From: Myceligenerans indicum
GTDB taxonomy: Bacteria; Actinomycetota; Actinomycetes; Actinomycetales; Cellulomonadaceae
DNA: 47,820 nt
Assembly: GCF_016742955.1 (NCBI RefSeq)
Contig: NZ_JABBYC010000038.1
Coordinates: 1 to 47,820, forward strand
Reading direction: 5' to 3'
A program made the translations under genes and the position numbers. Shown here piece after piece: positions 1 to 7,444 of this stretch. The notes beneath the pieces were generated by a model, which made no database searches, was not told the origin of the DNA, and saw only the letters and a list, made by a program, of their open reading frames with translations. Within the stretch, counting starts at the first letter, position 1, and every line of letters starts with the position of its first letter.

Positions 1-5
1 CCTTA

Positions 6-38
6 TCGTCGGCAGCGTCAGATGTGTATAAGAGACAG
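6..38 (+). other. Nextera read-1 transposon adapter (artefact)
   Basis: The 33 bases match the Illumina Nextera read-1 adapter: a TCGTCGGCAGCGTC tag followed by the 19-bp Tn5 mosaic end at 20-38. This is library sequence, not genome. Reading frames that open in it begin with the artefact peptides MYKRQ or MCIRDR and should be discarded. Confidence 0.98.
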
Positions 39-41
39 GGG

Positions 42-1340
42 TCAGAGCGTGCGGGCGGGCACGGGGGCCTCGCGGCGAACGTCCGCCGTCAGGCGCCCCA
101 CGATCTCGTCGGCCCAGGAGGCCGCCCGGTCGCCGTCCCGGTCCGCCACGACCACGTGGCCGATCCGGTCGTTGTTGTCCGCCGCGCGGAGCACGGCGCC
201 GGGGCGAGGCAGATCGTGGCCGACGACGCGGGTGTCGCCGGCCAGCGTCTCGGAGCCGGTCACCCCGGCGAGGAACCCGTCCTCGGGGGCCAGGAGGAAC
301 CGGACCGAGGCGCTGCCGGCCGACGGCACCTCACCGACGGGCTCGCGACCCAGGGCGAGGTCGGTCAGGACACGCAGCGGGTCGTAGCCGGTCACCAGCC
401 GGACCAGGTCGAAGATGTACCCGCCTCCCTGGCGCGGGTTGAGCTCCACCAGGCGCGGTCCGTCGGCGGTGAGCCGTACCTCCGTGTGGCTGATGCCGTG
501 GGTGTGGCCGACGGCGTCGAGCACACGGGCGACGTGGTCGGTGATCGCGGTGCGGGCGACGGGGTCCAGCGGGGCGGGGAAGTCGTGCCCGGTCTCTACG
601 TAGCCGACGGCGTCGCTGCCGTCCGCGACCGGGCGGCCCACCTCGCTCACGGACTTGGCGGTGATACCCAGCACCGTGGTCACGCCGTCGCGGGTGACCG
701 ACTCGACGCTGTACTCCGGGCCGTCCAGGACGCGCTCGACGAGCGCGAGGCGGGCCAGCGGCTGCTGCCGGGTGTTCCGAACGGGGGCGGTGACCTCCGC
801 GTACGCGTCCGCCAGGCCCGTCTCGTCGGCGACCCGTCGCACGGCCGTGCCGGAGTTCAGGTCCACGGGCTTGACCACCACGGGATAGCCCAGTTCTGTC
901 GCGGCGGCGCGCGCCTCCTGCCACGTCGCGGCGACCGCGTGCGGCACATCGGGGAGGCCCGCACGTGCCACGGCGGCCCGGACCAGGTGCTTGCTCGTCG
1001 CCGTGTGCATCGCGGCGGCCGACGAGCCGGGAAGCCCCAGTGCCTCGGCGGCGACGGCGACCGCCGGAAGGTAGTAGTCGCAGGTGGTGAGCACCCCGTG
1101 GACATCGTGACGGTCCGCCACGCGGCGGGCGGTCTCCAGCACGGCGCCGTGGTCGTTGGTCTCGGCGACCACCACCTCGCTGGCGAGGTCGAGGACGGGG
1201 TGCGTGTCACCGCCGGGCAGTGTGTAGACGTGCGGGTCGCGGGTGACGAGCACGTACTCGTGCCCGAGCGAGCGGAGCAGCGGCGGGAGGCTCAGGCCGG
1301 TGGAATGCAGCCAGCTCTCGATCATCAGCAGGGTGGGCAC
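42..1340 (-). CDS. ATP-grasp domain protein (carboxylate-amine ligase type)
   Basis: A 432-aa ATP-grasp enzyme. This fold joins a carboxylate to an amine through an acyl-phosphate, as in the BacD-type peptide ligases; the substrate here is unknown. Visible are the ATP-binding strand around residues 152-167 (YPVVVKPVD, Lys157), the second nucleotide segment near 201-213 (VERVLDGPEYSVE), and the Mg2+ ligands in HTEVRL (Glu287) and VELNPRQGGG (Glu299, Asn301). The GTG at 1340 is chosen because GGAGAGG sits 8 nt upstream and a promoter/operator lies just beyond it. A longer in-frame reading to 1679 runs through a tandem repeat and is unlikely. The stop codon lies four bases from the adapter, so any downstream operon partners are missing. 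The Fur/Zur-like operator suggests metal-dependent expression. A role in a metallophore or modified dipeptide is possible but unproven. Confidence 0.85.
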   Translation of the reverse strand: MPTLLMIESWLHSTGLSLPPLLRSLGHEYVLVTRDPHVYTLPGGDTHPVLDLASEVVVAETNDHGAVLETARRVADRHDVHGVLTTCDYYLPAVAVAAEALGLPGSSAAAMHTATSKHLVRAAVARAGLPDVPHAVAATWQEARAAATELGYPVVVKPVDLNSGTAVRRVADETGLADAYAEVTAPVRNTRQQPLARLALVERVLDGPEYSVESVTRDGVTTVLGITAKSVSEVGRPVADGSDAVGYVETGHDFPAPLDPVARTAITDHVARVLDAVGHTHGISHTEVRLTADGPRLVELNPRQGGGYIFDLVRLVTGYDPLRVLTDLALGREPVGEVPSAGSASVRFLLAPEDGFLAGVTGSETLAGDTRVVGHDLPRPGAVLRAADNNDRIGHVVVADRDGDRAASWADEIVGRLTADVRREAPVPARTL

Positions 1341-1381
1341 GGGCGGGACCTCTCCGGGCTCGTCGGAACGATTCGCGCAGG

Positions 1382-1411
1382 ATCGTACCCCGATCTTGAG
1401 ATTCATTCTCA
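1382..1411 (-). promoter_or_regulatory. Promoter with Fur/Zur-like operator for the ATP-grasp gene
   Basis: Reading leftwards there is a -10 hexamer TACGAT at 1387-1382. About ten bases upstream lies the imperfect palindrome TGAGAATGAATCTCA (1411-1397). It fits the actinobacterial Zur-type 7-1-7 pattern TGAnAATnATTnTCA with a single mismatch. It would occupy the -35/spacer region, a classic repressor position. The predicted start of transcription near 1375 leaves about 35 nt before the GTG at 1340. The site stands out as AT-rich in very GC-rich DNA. Assignment to Zur rather than another Fur-family protein is inference. Confidence 0.5.
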
Positions 1412-1450
1412 TCATGGGTGGTGTTGCGGCGGCCGTTCGGCAGGTGCGTG

Positions 1451-1660
1451 TCACGCCGGTGTGCACCTGGTTCGTGCCGGCTCGGTCGGTGTCGGCTCGG
1501 CGGTGCTGGCTCGGCGGTGCTGGCTCGGCGGTGTCGGCTCGGCGTCGCCGGCTCGGCGGTGCACGACCTGCTCGTTCTCGCCCGGCTCGCGCCGGTGGTC
1601 CGGGAGGTCCGGCGCGAGCGCGACCAGGAGGTTGATCTGCCGATAGAATTCCTCGGCCAT
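1451..1660 (-). CDS. Small hypothetical protein (69 aa)
   Basis: No family recognised. The start has a strong ribosome binding site (GGAGGAG, about 4-6 nt before ATG). The first ~35 codons have the GC-rich third positions of a real gene: only two end in A or T. The N-terminus is amphipathic (starting MAEEFYRQINLLVALAPDL) and the second half is Pro/Arg/Thr-rich because it is translated from a 14-bp tandem repeat. Its ATG overlaps the degV ATG on the other strand in the tetramer CATG at 1658-1661. The stop is 110 nt upstream of the ATP-grasp start on the same strand. A peptide substrate for that ligase is conceivable, but no core peptide motif can be pointed to. It could also be spurious. Confidence 0.45.
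   Translation of the reverse strand: MAEEFYRQINLLVALAPDLPDHRREPGENEQVVHRRAGDAEPTPPSQHRRASTAEPTPTEPARTRCTPA
1474..1558. repeat. 14-bp tandem repeat, six units
   Basis: Six head-to-tail copies of GTGYYGGCTCGGCG, with lengths 15, 14, 14, 14, 13 and 15. The period is not a multiple of three, so all three frames read the same motif in turn. That explains the repetitive Ala/Glu/Pro and Arg/Ser peptides in every frame here. The array lies inside the 3' half of the 69-aa gene. It is likely to vary in copy number between strains. Confidence 0.85.
1644..1649 (+). promoter_or_regulatory. -10 element TAGAAT, near-leaderless degV promoter
   Basis: TAGAAT ends 9 nt before the degV ATG at 1659, so transcription would begin at or within about three bases of the start codon. 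No Shine-Dalgarno sequence lies upstream of degV. The same bases are codons 4-6 of the divergent 69-aa gene. Confidence 0.4.
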
Positions 1661-2591
1661 GCCACTCCTCCGCCGACACCCCGAACCACGCGCCGGGGGG
1701 CGCCAGCCCCGCCGAGATCGCCGTCCCGCGAAGCGGTCGGATCAGGCTGTCCGCGTTGTCACCGACTCGACGTCTTCCCTGCCGACGGGCGACGGCGAGC
1801 AGGGAATCCGGGTGGTTCCGTTGCGCGTGGTCACCGAGCGGGAGTCCTACGACGAGGGGGTTGACGTCTCCGCCGCCGACGTCGTCCGGATGCTCGACGA
1901 GGGTGCACGTGTCACCACATCCCAGCCGTCACCGGAGCGCTTCGCGGCGACGTACCGCGACCTCGCCGACGACGGGGCTCGCGCCATCGTGTCCTTGCAC
2001 CTGTCGGGCGAACTTTCCGGCACGGTCGGAGCAGCGAGCGCGGCCGCAGCACGGTCACCGCTCGCGGTGCGCGTCGTCGACTCCCGCACGGCCGGCCCCG
2101 GACTCGGGTTCGCCGCTCGTGCGGCCGCGCAGTGCGCGGCGGCCGGCTGCGACGCCGCACATGTCGCGGCCCGCGCGCGTGAGGTGGCGGACTCGTCGAC
2201 CTCGGTGTTCGTGGTCGACACCCTGGAGCACCTGCGCCGCGGCGGGCGCCTGTCCGCGCCGGTGGCCGCCCTCGGGACGGTGCTCGGCGTCCGGCCGATC
2301 CTGACGATGCGCGACGGCAGGATCGAGCTCGCCCAGCGGGTCAGGACGCGAGCGGCCGGGATGGAACGCCTGCTGGACCTGGCCGGCGAGTCGATCGCCG
2401 CCGCGACCCGTCCCGTGGTCGGGGTGCAGCATTTCGGCGCTCCCGATCGCGCCCGCACGCTGGCCGGGCGGCTGCGGACGCGCACCCGGGCCGAGGTGGA
2501 GATCTCCGACATCAGTGCGGTCATCGGCGTGCACGTCGGCCCGGGAACGCTCGCGGTCGCCGTGGCCGACCTCGGCGACCACGAGCACTGA
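1659..2591 (+). CDS. degV: DegV family fatty-acid-binding protein
   Basis: DegV (FakB-like) proteins bind a fatty acid in a two-domain pocket and pass it to a lipid kinase. The family opening VRVVTDSTSSLP, the TSQPSP segment, the SGELSGT loop and the C-terminal ISDISAVIGVHVGPGT segment are all visible. The 310-aa length exceeds the usual ~280 because of a 30-residue Arg/Pro-rich extension. No start codon exists between ATG 1659 and the first conserved strand, and an in-frame stop lies at 1644-1646, so ATG 1659 is the only ordinary start. The extension has poorer third-position GC (9 of 29 codons end in A/T) than the body. As in many actinobacteria, the gene lies upstream of comEA. The convergent hydrolase separates them here. 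Confidence 0.9.
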   Translation: MPLLRRHPEPRAGGRQPRRDRRPAKRSDQAVRVVTDSTSSLPTGDGEQGIRVVPLRVVTERESYDEGVDVSAADVVRMLDEGARVTTSQPSPERFAATYRDLADDGARAIVSLHLSGELSGTVGAASAAAARSPLAVRVVDSRTAGPGLGFAARAAAQCAAAGCDAAHVAARAREVADSSTSVFVVDTLEHLRRGGRLSAPVAALGTVLGVRPILTMRDGRIELAQRVRTRAAGMERLLDLAGESIAAATRPVVGVQHFGAPDRARTLAGRLRTRTRAEVEISDISAVIGVHVGPGTLAVAVADLGDHEH

Positions 2592-2639
2592 CGACGAGCG
2601 TTCGCCTCGGACGCCGCTCCTGCCGCGCCGGCATGCCGT

Positions 2640-2694
2640 ACGGGTCGGCGCCGTGCCTGCAGGTGTCCCGACGGGTCGGCGCCGCGCCCGCAGG
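2640..2694. repeat. 24-bp direct repeat, two copies
   Basis: Copies at 2640-2663 and 2671-2694 differ at two positions and have a 31-bp period. They fill most of the gap between the convergent degV and hydrolase genes. The second copy merges with the hairpin at 2684-2703. Confidence 0.7.
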
Positions 2695-2703
2695 CGCGGG
2701 CGC
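2684..2703. terminator. Possible bidirectional terminator hairpin
   Basis: A 7-bp perfect stem (GCGCCCG / CGGGCGC) with a 6-nt loop lies between convergent genes, directly before the hydrolase stop. No T-run follows on either strand, so termination is inferred from position. Confidence 0.3.
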
Positions 2704-2704
2704 G

Positions 2705-3574
2705 TCAGGCCTCCAGGGTCCTCCGGAGCGTGGCCGCGAAGCCCGCCGGATCGCCTCCCGGCTGGTCGTACTCGCCGCCTGTGAACCCGTTGTGACCACC
2801 GGGGAAGACGGCTGCCTCCTGTCCGAGGCGGCGTGCGATGCTGCGCGCTGCGCGGGCGGCCATCTCCTCACCGGAGTCCGCCCCGACCCCGATGACCACC
2901 CGCGGTTCGGGCCGGGTCAGCGCCTCCCAGTCGAGCTCGAGACCAGGCATCCAGGCCATGCTCGAGCCGAGCATGGTGTCGTCACGGGCACCGTCGTCCT
3001 CGACCGGCAGGCCGAACGCCGCGGGATCCGGGTCCGGCCGATCGAGCACCTCCGGCCCCAGCTCCCCGGACGTCATGACCAGCGAGATGAACTTGGCCAT
3101 GGCATGACCCCAGCCACGCTCCCGGTAGGTCTGGTGGATGTCGAGCATCGCGGCGACAACGACATCGCGGTCCGGCAGGAACGCGGGCAGCGGCGGCTCG
3201 TGCGCGACCACCGTTCGCAGCACCTCAGGGTGCCGTGCGGCAAGCTCCAGGGCGACGACGGCACCGCCGCTCGAGCCCACGAGGTCCACCGGTCCGCCAC
3301 CCACGGCGTCGATCACCCGGAGCACGTCGTCCACGTGGTCGGCGAGCAGTGTGCTCCCGTCGGGCTCACGGGTGCTCCGCTCGACCCCGCGAGGATCGTA
3401 GGTGACGACCCTGCGGTCGGTGAGGCGAGCAGCGAGGCTTCCGAAGCCGTGCGCGCCCATCGGCAGCCCGATCAGGACGAGCGCCGGAGCGTCCGAGGCC
3501 GTCTCGGGCTCACGGACGTCGTAGGTCAGGACGGCACCAGGTGCGTCGAGGGTGTGGGTCTTCTTCTCGGACAT
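2705..3574 (-). CDS. Alpha/beta hydrolase
   Basis: A 289-aa cytoplasmic alpha/beta-hydrolase-fold protein with no signal peptide. The nucleophile elbow is GSSGG (Gly-Ser-Ser-Gly-Gly) within VDLVGSSGGAVVAL. The oxyanion region LIGLPMGAHGFGSLAARL precedes YDPRGVERS, and the likely catalytic histidine is in FPGGHNGF near the C-terminus. The start ATG 3574 follows AAGGAAG by about 6 nt; the upstream in-frame extension lacks a site. It resembles proteins annotated as alpha/beta fold hydrolases or haloperoxidase-like esterases. The substrate cannot be told from sequence. It is convergent with degV and divergent from comEA. Confidence 0.88.
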   Translation of the reverse strand: MSEKKTHTLDAPGAVLTYDVREPETASDAPALVLIGLPMGAHGFGSLAARLTDRRVVTYDPRGVERSTREPDGSTLLADHVDDVLRVIDAVGGGPVDLVGSSGGAVVALELAARHPEVLRTVVAHEPPLPAFLPDRDVVVAAMLDIHQTYRERGWGHAMAKFISLVMTSGELGPEVLDRPDPDPAAFGLPVEDDGARDDTMLGSSMAWMPGLELDWEALTRPEPRVVIGVGADSGEEMAARAARSIARRLGQEAAVFPGGHNGFTGGEYDQPGGDPAGFAATLRRTLEA

Positions 3575-3918
3575 CGCTCTTCCTTCGGGATCCGGCGGTG
3601 CTGCTGCACCGTCACGATGAGGCAGACGACCGACGGTCCGGGAACTCATCGCTGTGTGCCGGCCGTCTCCTCCTGAGCCCCTGGATTGCCGAGCCGCCGC
3701 CCCCAAGCTTCCGAGCCGCCGCCCACCCCGAGCTCCCGAGCCGCCGAGGACGTCGGAAGCGGCGGCGCGAGGGGCCGCTGCCTCGTCCCCGTCCGCGACC
3801 GTTACCCGTGGAGTTCCGCGGAAGCGACACCGACGGCGGACTGTGGACCCGCAGGCTTGTGCACAACGACGTGCCGGGTGCTGCGCGGCGCGGAGCCGCC
3901 CTGCCTAGCGTCAGCGGC
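3575..3918. other. 344-bp intergenic region with repeats and palindromes
   Basis: No convincing gene. It holds three copies of CCGAGCCGCCG (3689, 3711, 3736), a perfect 10-bp palindrome TTCCGCGGAA (3814-3823), and a perfect 10-bp palindrome TTGTGCACAA (3857-3866), one mismatch from a DnaA-type box on each strand. The comEA -10 element is at the right edge. Confidence 0.5.
3906..3911 (+). promoter_or_regulatory. -10 element TAGCGT, leaderless comEA promoter
   Basis: TAGCGT ends exactly 7 nt before ATG 3919 and there is no Shine-Dalgarno sequence, so transcription probably starts on the initiation codon. No good -35 is seen. Confidence 0.5.
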
Positions 3919-4785
3919 ATGAGAGCAGACACGGACGTGGTGCCGGAGGTCCCCGAACCCGCAGACGACCTCGTGACCCGGCTGCGGCAGCATCGTTCGG
4001 CCGACAGGGTCGCCGCCGCCTACGCCGCGGCGCACGGGCATCCTGTCGGGCACGAAGGCGGGACCGAGCGGCGCTGGGCGCTCGGCCGGCGCCCTGGGAC
4101 CGTCGCCGTCGTGGCGGTGCTTCTCCTGGCGTGCGTGGCCGGTGCCGTCGTGCTGGGACGGGACGCGGTGGGTGCCGGCGCCGTACGCCCGATCGCGTCC
4201 GCGGACAATATCCCCGCCGGTCCCGTCGCGTCGGACGCGGCGGGCGAGGGACGCGAGCCCGTCGCCACGACCTCCGACGGTGACGCACCGCAGGCAGCCG
4301 ACGCCGACGCCGGCATCGGCGGCGCCGGCCCGCAGAACGTTGCGCGCACCGGTCTGGTCGCGCACGTCGTGGGCGCAGTACGCCGGCCCGGGCTCGTGGA
4401 GCTTCCCGCGGGCGCGCGCATCGCGGACGCCGTCGAGGCGGCCGGCGGGCCGACCGGCGAGGCGGACCTGTCTGGCGTGAACCTCGCCCGCCCCGTCACG
4501 GACGGCGAACAGGTGCACGTCCCGACGCCGGGTGAGGAGGCCCGCTCTCTCGGAGGAGCGGGGGAACAACCACCCGGCTACGCCGAGGCGATCGAAGCGG
4601 TAGACCTCAACACCGCCGACACCGCGGCGCTCGACACTCTGCCCGGCATCGGGCCCGCACTGGCGCGACGGATCATCGACTGGCGCACCGTCAACGGTCC
4701 GTTCGCGTCGGTCGACGAACTCGACGGCGTCTCGGGGATCGGCCCGTCCGTGCTGGAGCAGATCCGCCCGCTGGCGCGCGTATGA
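3919..4785 (+). CDS. comEA: ComEA family DNA-binding competence protein
   Basis: ComEA is the membrane-anchored double-stranded DNA receptor that feeds the ComEC channel. The 288-aa protein has a cytoplasmic N-terminus, one membrane segment at about 61-80, a low-complexity linker, an SLBB domain at about 145-205 (VVGAVRRPG ... ARIADAVEAAGG), and a C-terminal double helix-hairpin-helix at 228-288. The hairpins LPGIGP (241-246) and VSGIGP (271-276) contact the DNA backbone. ATG 3919 is chosen over upstream in-frame codons because of the leaderless -10 and the family-typical short N-terminus. Its TGA overlaps the comEC ATG (ATGA), indicating translational coupling. Confidence 0.95.
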   Translation: MRADTDVVPEVPEPADDLVTRLRQHRSADRVAAAYAAAHGHPVGHEGGTERRWALGRRPGTVAVVAVLLLACVAGAVVLGRDAVGAGAVRPIASADNIPAGPVASDAAGEGREPVATTSDGDAPQAADADAGIGGAGPQNVARTGLVAHVVGAVRRPGLVELPAGARIADAVEAAGGPTGEADLSGVNLARPVTDGEQVHVPTPGEEARSLGGAGEQPPGYAEAIEAVDLNTADTAALDTLPGIGPALARRIIDWRTVNGPFASVDELDGVSGIGPSVLEQIRPLARV

Positions 4786-7367
4786 GTGGCGTCGACCTGC
4801 GCCTGGCGCCGGCCGCCGTGCTCGCCTGGACCGCAGCGTGGATCGCGACGGGCGGAGCGCCCGCGACGGCACTCGCCGCAGGATCCGGATGGCTGGCGGC
4901 GCTCGCGGGTGGCGGCATGATCGTGCTCGCCGGGCTACGTGCCCCCAGACGGGCGGGGCACGCGGCGGGCGGGGGAGCGGTGAGCGTCGTCGCTCACGTC
5001 ACCCTCGCTGCCGCCTGCGTGTTCGGGGTCGTCGCGACCGCAGCCGAGCGGACGGCGAGTGCCGCGGTGATCGAAGACCTGGCCGGTCGTGGATTCACGG
5101 CGGAACTGAGGGGCACGGTGATCTCCGAGCCCGAGCCGGTCCCGTGGGGCAGGGGCGGGGCAGAGCCCGTCCGTCTGATGCTGGACGTCCGCGAGGTGGA
5201 CGCGCGGGGAGCGACGACCGCCTCGCGCGCCCGCGTGGTGGTGACCTGGGTGCCGCAGGCGCAGCCGCTCGAGGGCGATGCCGCCGTGCCGGATCCGCGC
5301 TTCGGTGCGGAGGTCGTGGTGTCCGGCGTGCTTCGTCCCGCCGAACCGGGCAGACCCGAGTCCGCGCTGCTGAACGCCGGCGTCCTGACGGTTCAGCGCC
5401 CGCCGCCCGCGCCCCTCCGGCTGCTCGACCGGCACCGCGATGCCCTCATGGCGGTGACCCGCGACCTCGCACCGCAGGCCAGAGGCCTCGTACCCGGCGC
5501 CGCCATCGGCGACACCACGCGTCTGCCCGACGACATCGCCGAGGCGATGAAGACGGCGGGACTGACTCACGTCACCGCGGTCTCCGGCGGGCACTTCGCG
5601 ATCGTGATCACGCTGCTGACAGGCGTCGCCGGAACGCTGGGTGCGCCGCGCTGGGTTCGGGTCCTGCTCCTGGCCGCGGCCGGTACGGCGTTCGTCGCGC
5701 TGGTCCGGCCCGAGCCGAGTGTGTTGCGCGCCGCCGTCATGGCGGCGTTCGGCCTGGCAGGAGTCTTGCTCGGCCGGCCCGCGCAGTCCCTGCCGGCCCT
5801 CGCGGGAACCGTGATCGGACTGCTCGTTGTCGACCCGTGGTTGTCGCGGTCGTTCGCCTTCGCCCTCTCGGCGGCGGCCACCGCGGGGCTGGTCCTGCTC
5901 GTGCCGCCGCTCGTGGCACACATCGCGCCCTGGACGGGGAAGACGTTCGCGTTCGCGCTGGCCGTCCCACTCGCGGCCCAGGCGGCGTGCGGTCCGGTGC
6001 TCGTCGTCCTCGCTCCCCAGGTGTCGCTCGTGGCCGTCCCCGCCAACCTGCTGGCGGCCCCGGCGCTCGTTCCGGCGACGGTTCTCGGCCTCGCCGCCAC
6101 GGTCCTCGCACCCTGGTGGGCCTGGGGTGCCCACCTCCTGGCCCAGGTAGCAGGTGGTGCCACCTGGTGGATCGCCCAGGTGGCGGAGTACGCGGCGGCT
6201 CTGCCGGGTGGCGTCGTGCCCTGGCCCGGGGGGCTCCTCGGCGCCGTACTGCTCGCCGGAGCGACGGCGGCCGCACTCGCCCTCCTGCTGGCACGGGATC
6301 CCCGCGGCTGGCCCGAGACCTGGCGCCATCGGGCCGCCTGCGCGTACCGGCGGGTCCGCCGGGCAGCCGTCGCGGGAGGCGCCGGTGCGGGCCGTCGCGA
6401 GGCTCCCGCCCGTGCGCCCGGTTCCCGGCGACGTGCGGCTTCTGGCGGCTCGCCCCTCGCCGCGCGGCACCCGGTCCGCGCCACTCCGCGCTGGCCGGCC
6501 GCACTGATGATCGTGACCGCCGCACTCGGCCTCGTGGTCCTCGGGGTACGGCACGGGCCGGCGCGGGGCGTCCCGCGCGACTGGGTGGTGGCCGTGTGCG
6601 ACGTCGGGCAGGGCGACGGTCTCGCCGTTCGCACGGGGCCCGCCGCAGCCATGGTGGTTGACGTCGGGCCCGACGGCGACGCGGCGGGCCGCTGCCTGGA
6701 CCGGCTCGGAGTCACGCGGGTCGACCTTCTGGTGCTCAGCCATTTCCACGCCGACCACGTGGGCGGCCTGGCCGCCGTCCTCGACGGGCGGGAGGTGAGG
6801 TCCGCCCTCGTCTCCCCGCTCCTCGCTCCCGAGGCCGGCGCGACACGAACCATGGAGGACCTGGCCGCGGCCGGTGTCCCGGTACGCAGGCCCGTGGCGG
6901 GGGAGCGCGGGACTGCGGGAGAGGCCACCTGGGACGTGCTGCTCGCGGGGGTCCCCGGCGCGATGCCAGGATCCGGGACGAGCGGCGCGTCGTCGGGGAC
7001 CGTCGTGAACGACGCCAGTGTCACCCTGCTCGTACGGGTGTCCGGCCTGGACGTGGTGCTGCTCGGCGACCTGGAGGACGCGGGCCAGGCAGCGCTGCTG
7101 GCCGAGGCACGGAGCAGGGGAGTCGCGGACGTCGATGTCGTGAAGGTCGCCCACCACGGGTCCCGGGTCCAGTCGCCCGCGCTCGCCGAGCGGCTCAGCC
7201 CTGCCGTGGCCCTGGTCTCGGTGGGCCGTGACAACGACTACGGCCACCCGACGGACGCGGCGCTGGACCTGTACTCGCGAACCGGTGCGGTGGTGCTCCG
7301 GACGGACGAGTGCGGCACGTTCGGGCTGGTGGTTCGTCAGGGGTCACTGGCGGTGGGAGGCTGCTGA
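4782..7367 (+). CDS. comEC: ComEC/Rec2 DNA uptake channel with metallo-beta-lactamase domain
   Basis: The inner-membrane channel for single-stranded DNA during transformation. The 861-aa protein has hydrophobic N-terminal segments with a DUF4131-type region (roughly 10-190), the ComEC competence domain of many membrane helices (about 225-505), a basic linker, and a C-terminal metallo-beta-lactamase-like domain (about 605-860). The metal motif LSHFHADHVGG starts near residue 652; a second ligand is in KVAHHGS. This domain is thought to degrade the non-transported strand. The ATG overlaps the comEA stop by 4 nt. Only comEA and comEC are present; pilus genes would be elsewhere. Confidence 0.95.
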   Translation: MSGVDLRLAPAAVLAWTAAWIATGGAPATALAAGSGWLAALAGGGMIVLAGLRAPRRAGHAAGGGAVSVVAHVTLAAACVFGVVATAAERTASAAVIEDLAGRGFTAELRGTVISEPEPVPWGRGGAEPVRLMLDVREVDARGATTASRARVVVTWVPQAQPLEGDAAVPDPRFGAEVVVSGVLRPAEPGRPESALLNAGVLTVQRPPPAPLRLLDRHRDALMAVTRDLAPQARGLVPGAAIGDTTRLPDDIAEAMKTAGLTHVTAVSGGHFAIVITLLTGVAGTLGAPRWVRVLLLAAAGTAFVALVRPEPSVLRAAVMAAFGLAGVLLGRPAQSLPALAGTVIGLLVVDPWLSRSFAFALSAAATAGLVLLVPPLVAHIAPWTGKTFAFALAVPLAAQAACGPVLVVLAPQVSLVAVPANLLAAPALVPATVLGLAATVLAPWWAWGAHLLAQVAGGATWWIAQVAEYAAALPGGVVPWPGGLLGAVLLAGATAAALALLLARDPRGWPETWRHRAACAYRRVRRAAVAGGAGAGRREAPARAPGSRRRAASGGSPLAARHPVRATPRWPAALMIVTAALGLVVLGVRHGPARGVPRDWVVAVCDVGQGDGLAVRTGPAAAMVVDVGPDGDAAGRCLDRLGVTRVDLLVLSHFHADHVGGLAAVLDGREVRSALVSPLLAPEAGATRTMEDLAAAGVPVRRPVAGERGTAGEATWDVLLAGVPGAMPGSGTSGASSGTVVNDASVTLLVRVSGLDVVLLGDLEDAGQAALLAEARSRGVADVDVVKVAHHGSRVQSPALAERLSPAVALVSVGRDNDYGHPTDAALDLYSRTGAVVLRTDECGTFGLVVRQGSLAVGGC

Positions 7368-7431
7368 CCGATCGGGAGGGGTGAGCCTGCGCCGGCCGGA
7401 TCGGCGTGGCGCCGATGTCGGAGTGCCGAAC

Positions 7432-7437
7432 TACAGT
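7432..7437 (+). promoter_or_regulatory. -10 element TACAGT, leaderless holA promoter
   Basis: TACAGT lies exactly 7 nt before GTG 7445 with no Shine-Dalgarno between. It shows that holA has its own promoter despite following comEC by 77 nt. Confidence 0.55.
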
Positions 7438-7444
7438 TTGCTTC

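Noticed and set aside
24..1646. 540-aa plus-strand frame opposite the ATP-grasp gene
   Set aside because: It starts in the Nextera adapter (MYKRQ) and has no domain sense. The minus-strand ATP-grasp gene explains the region.
1341..1679. N-terminal extension of the ATP-grasp protein to 545 aa
   Set aside because: It would translate the 14-bp repeat and the promoter/operator. GTG 1340 has a good ribosome binding site and the family-typical start.
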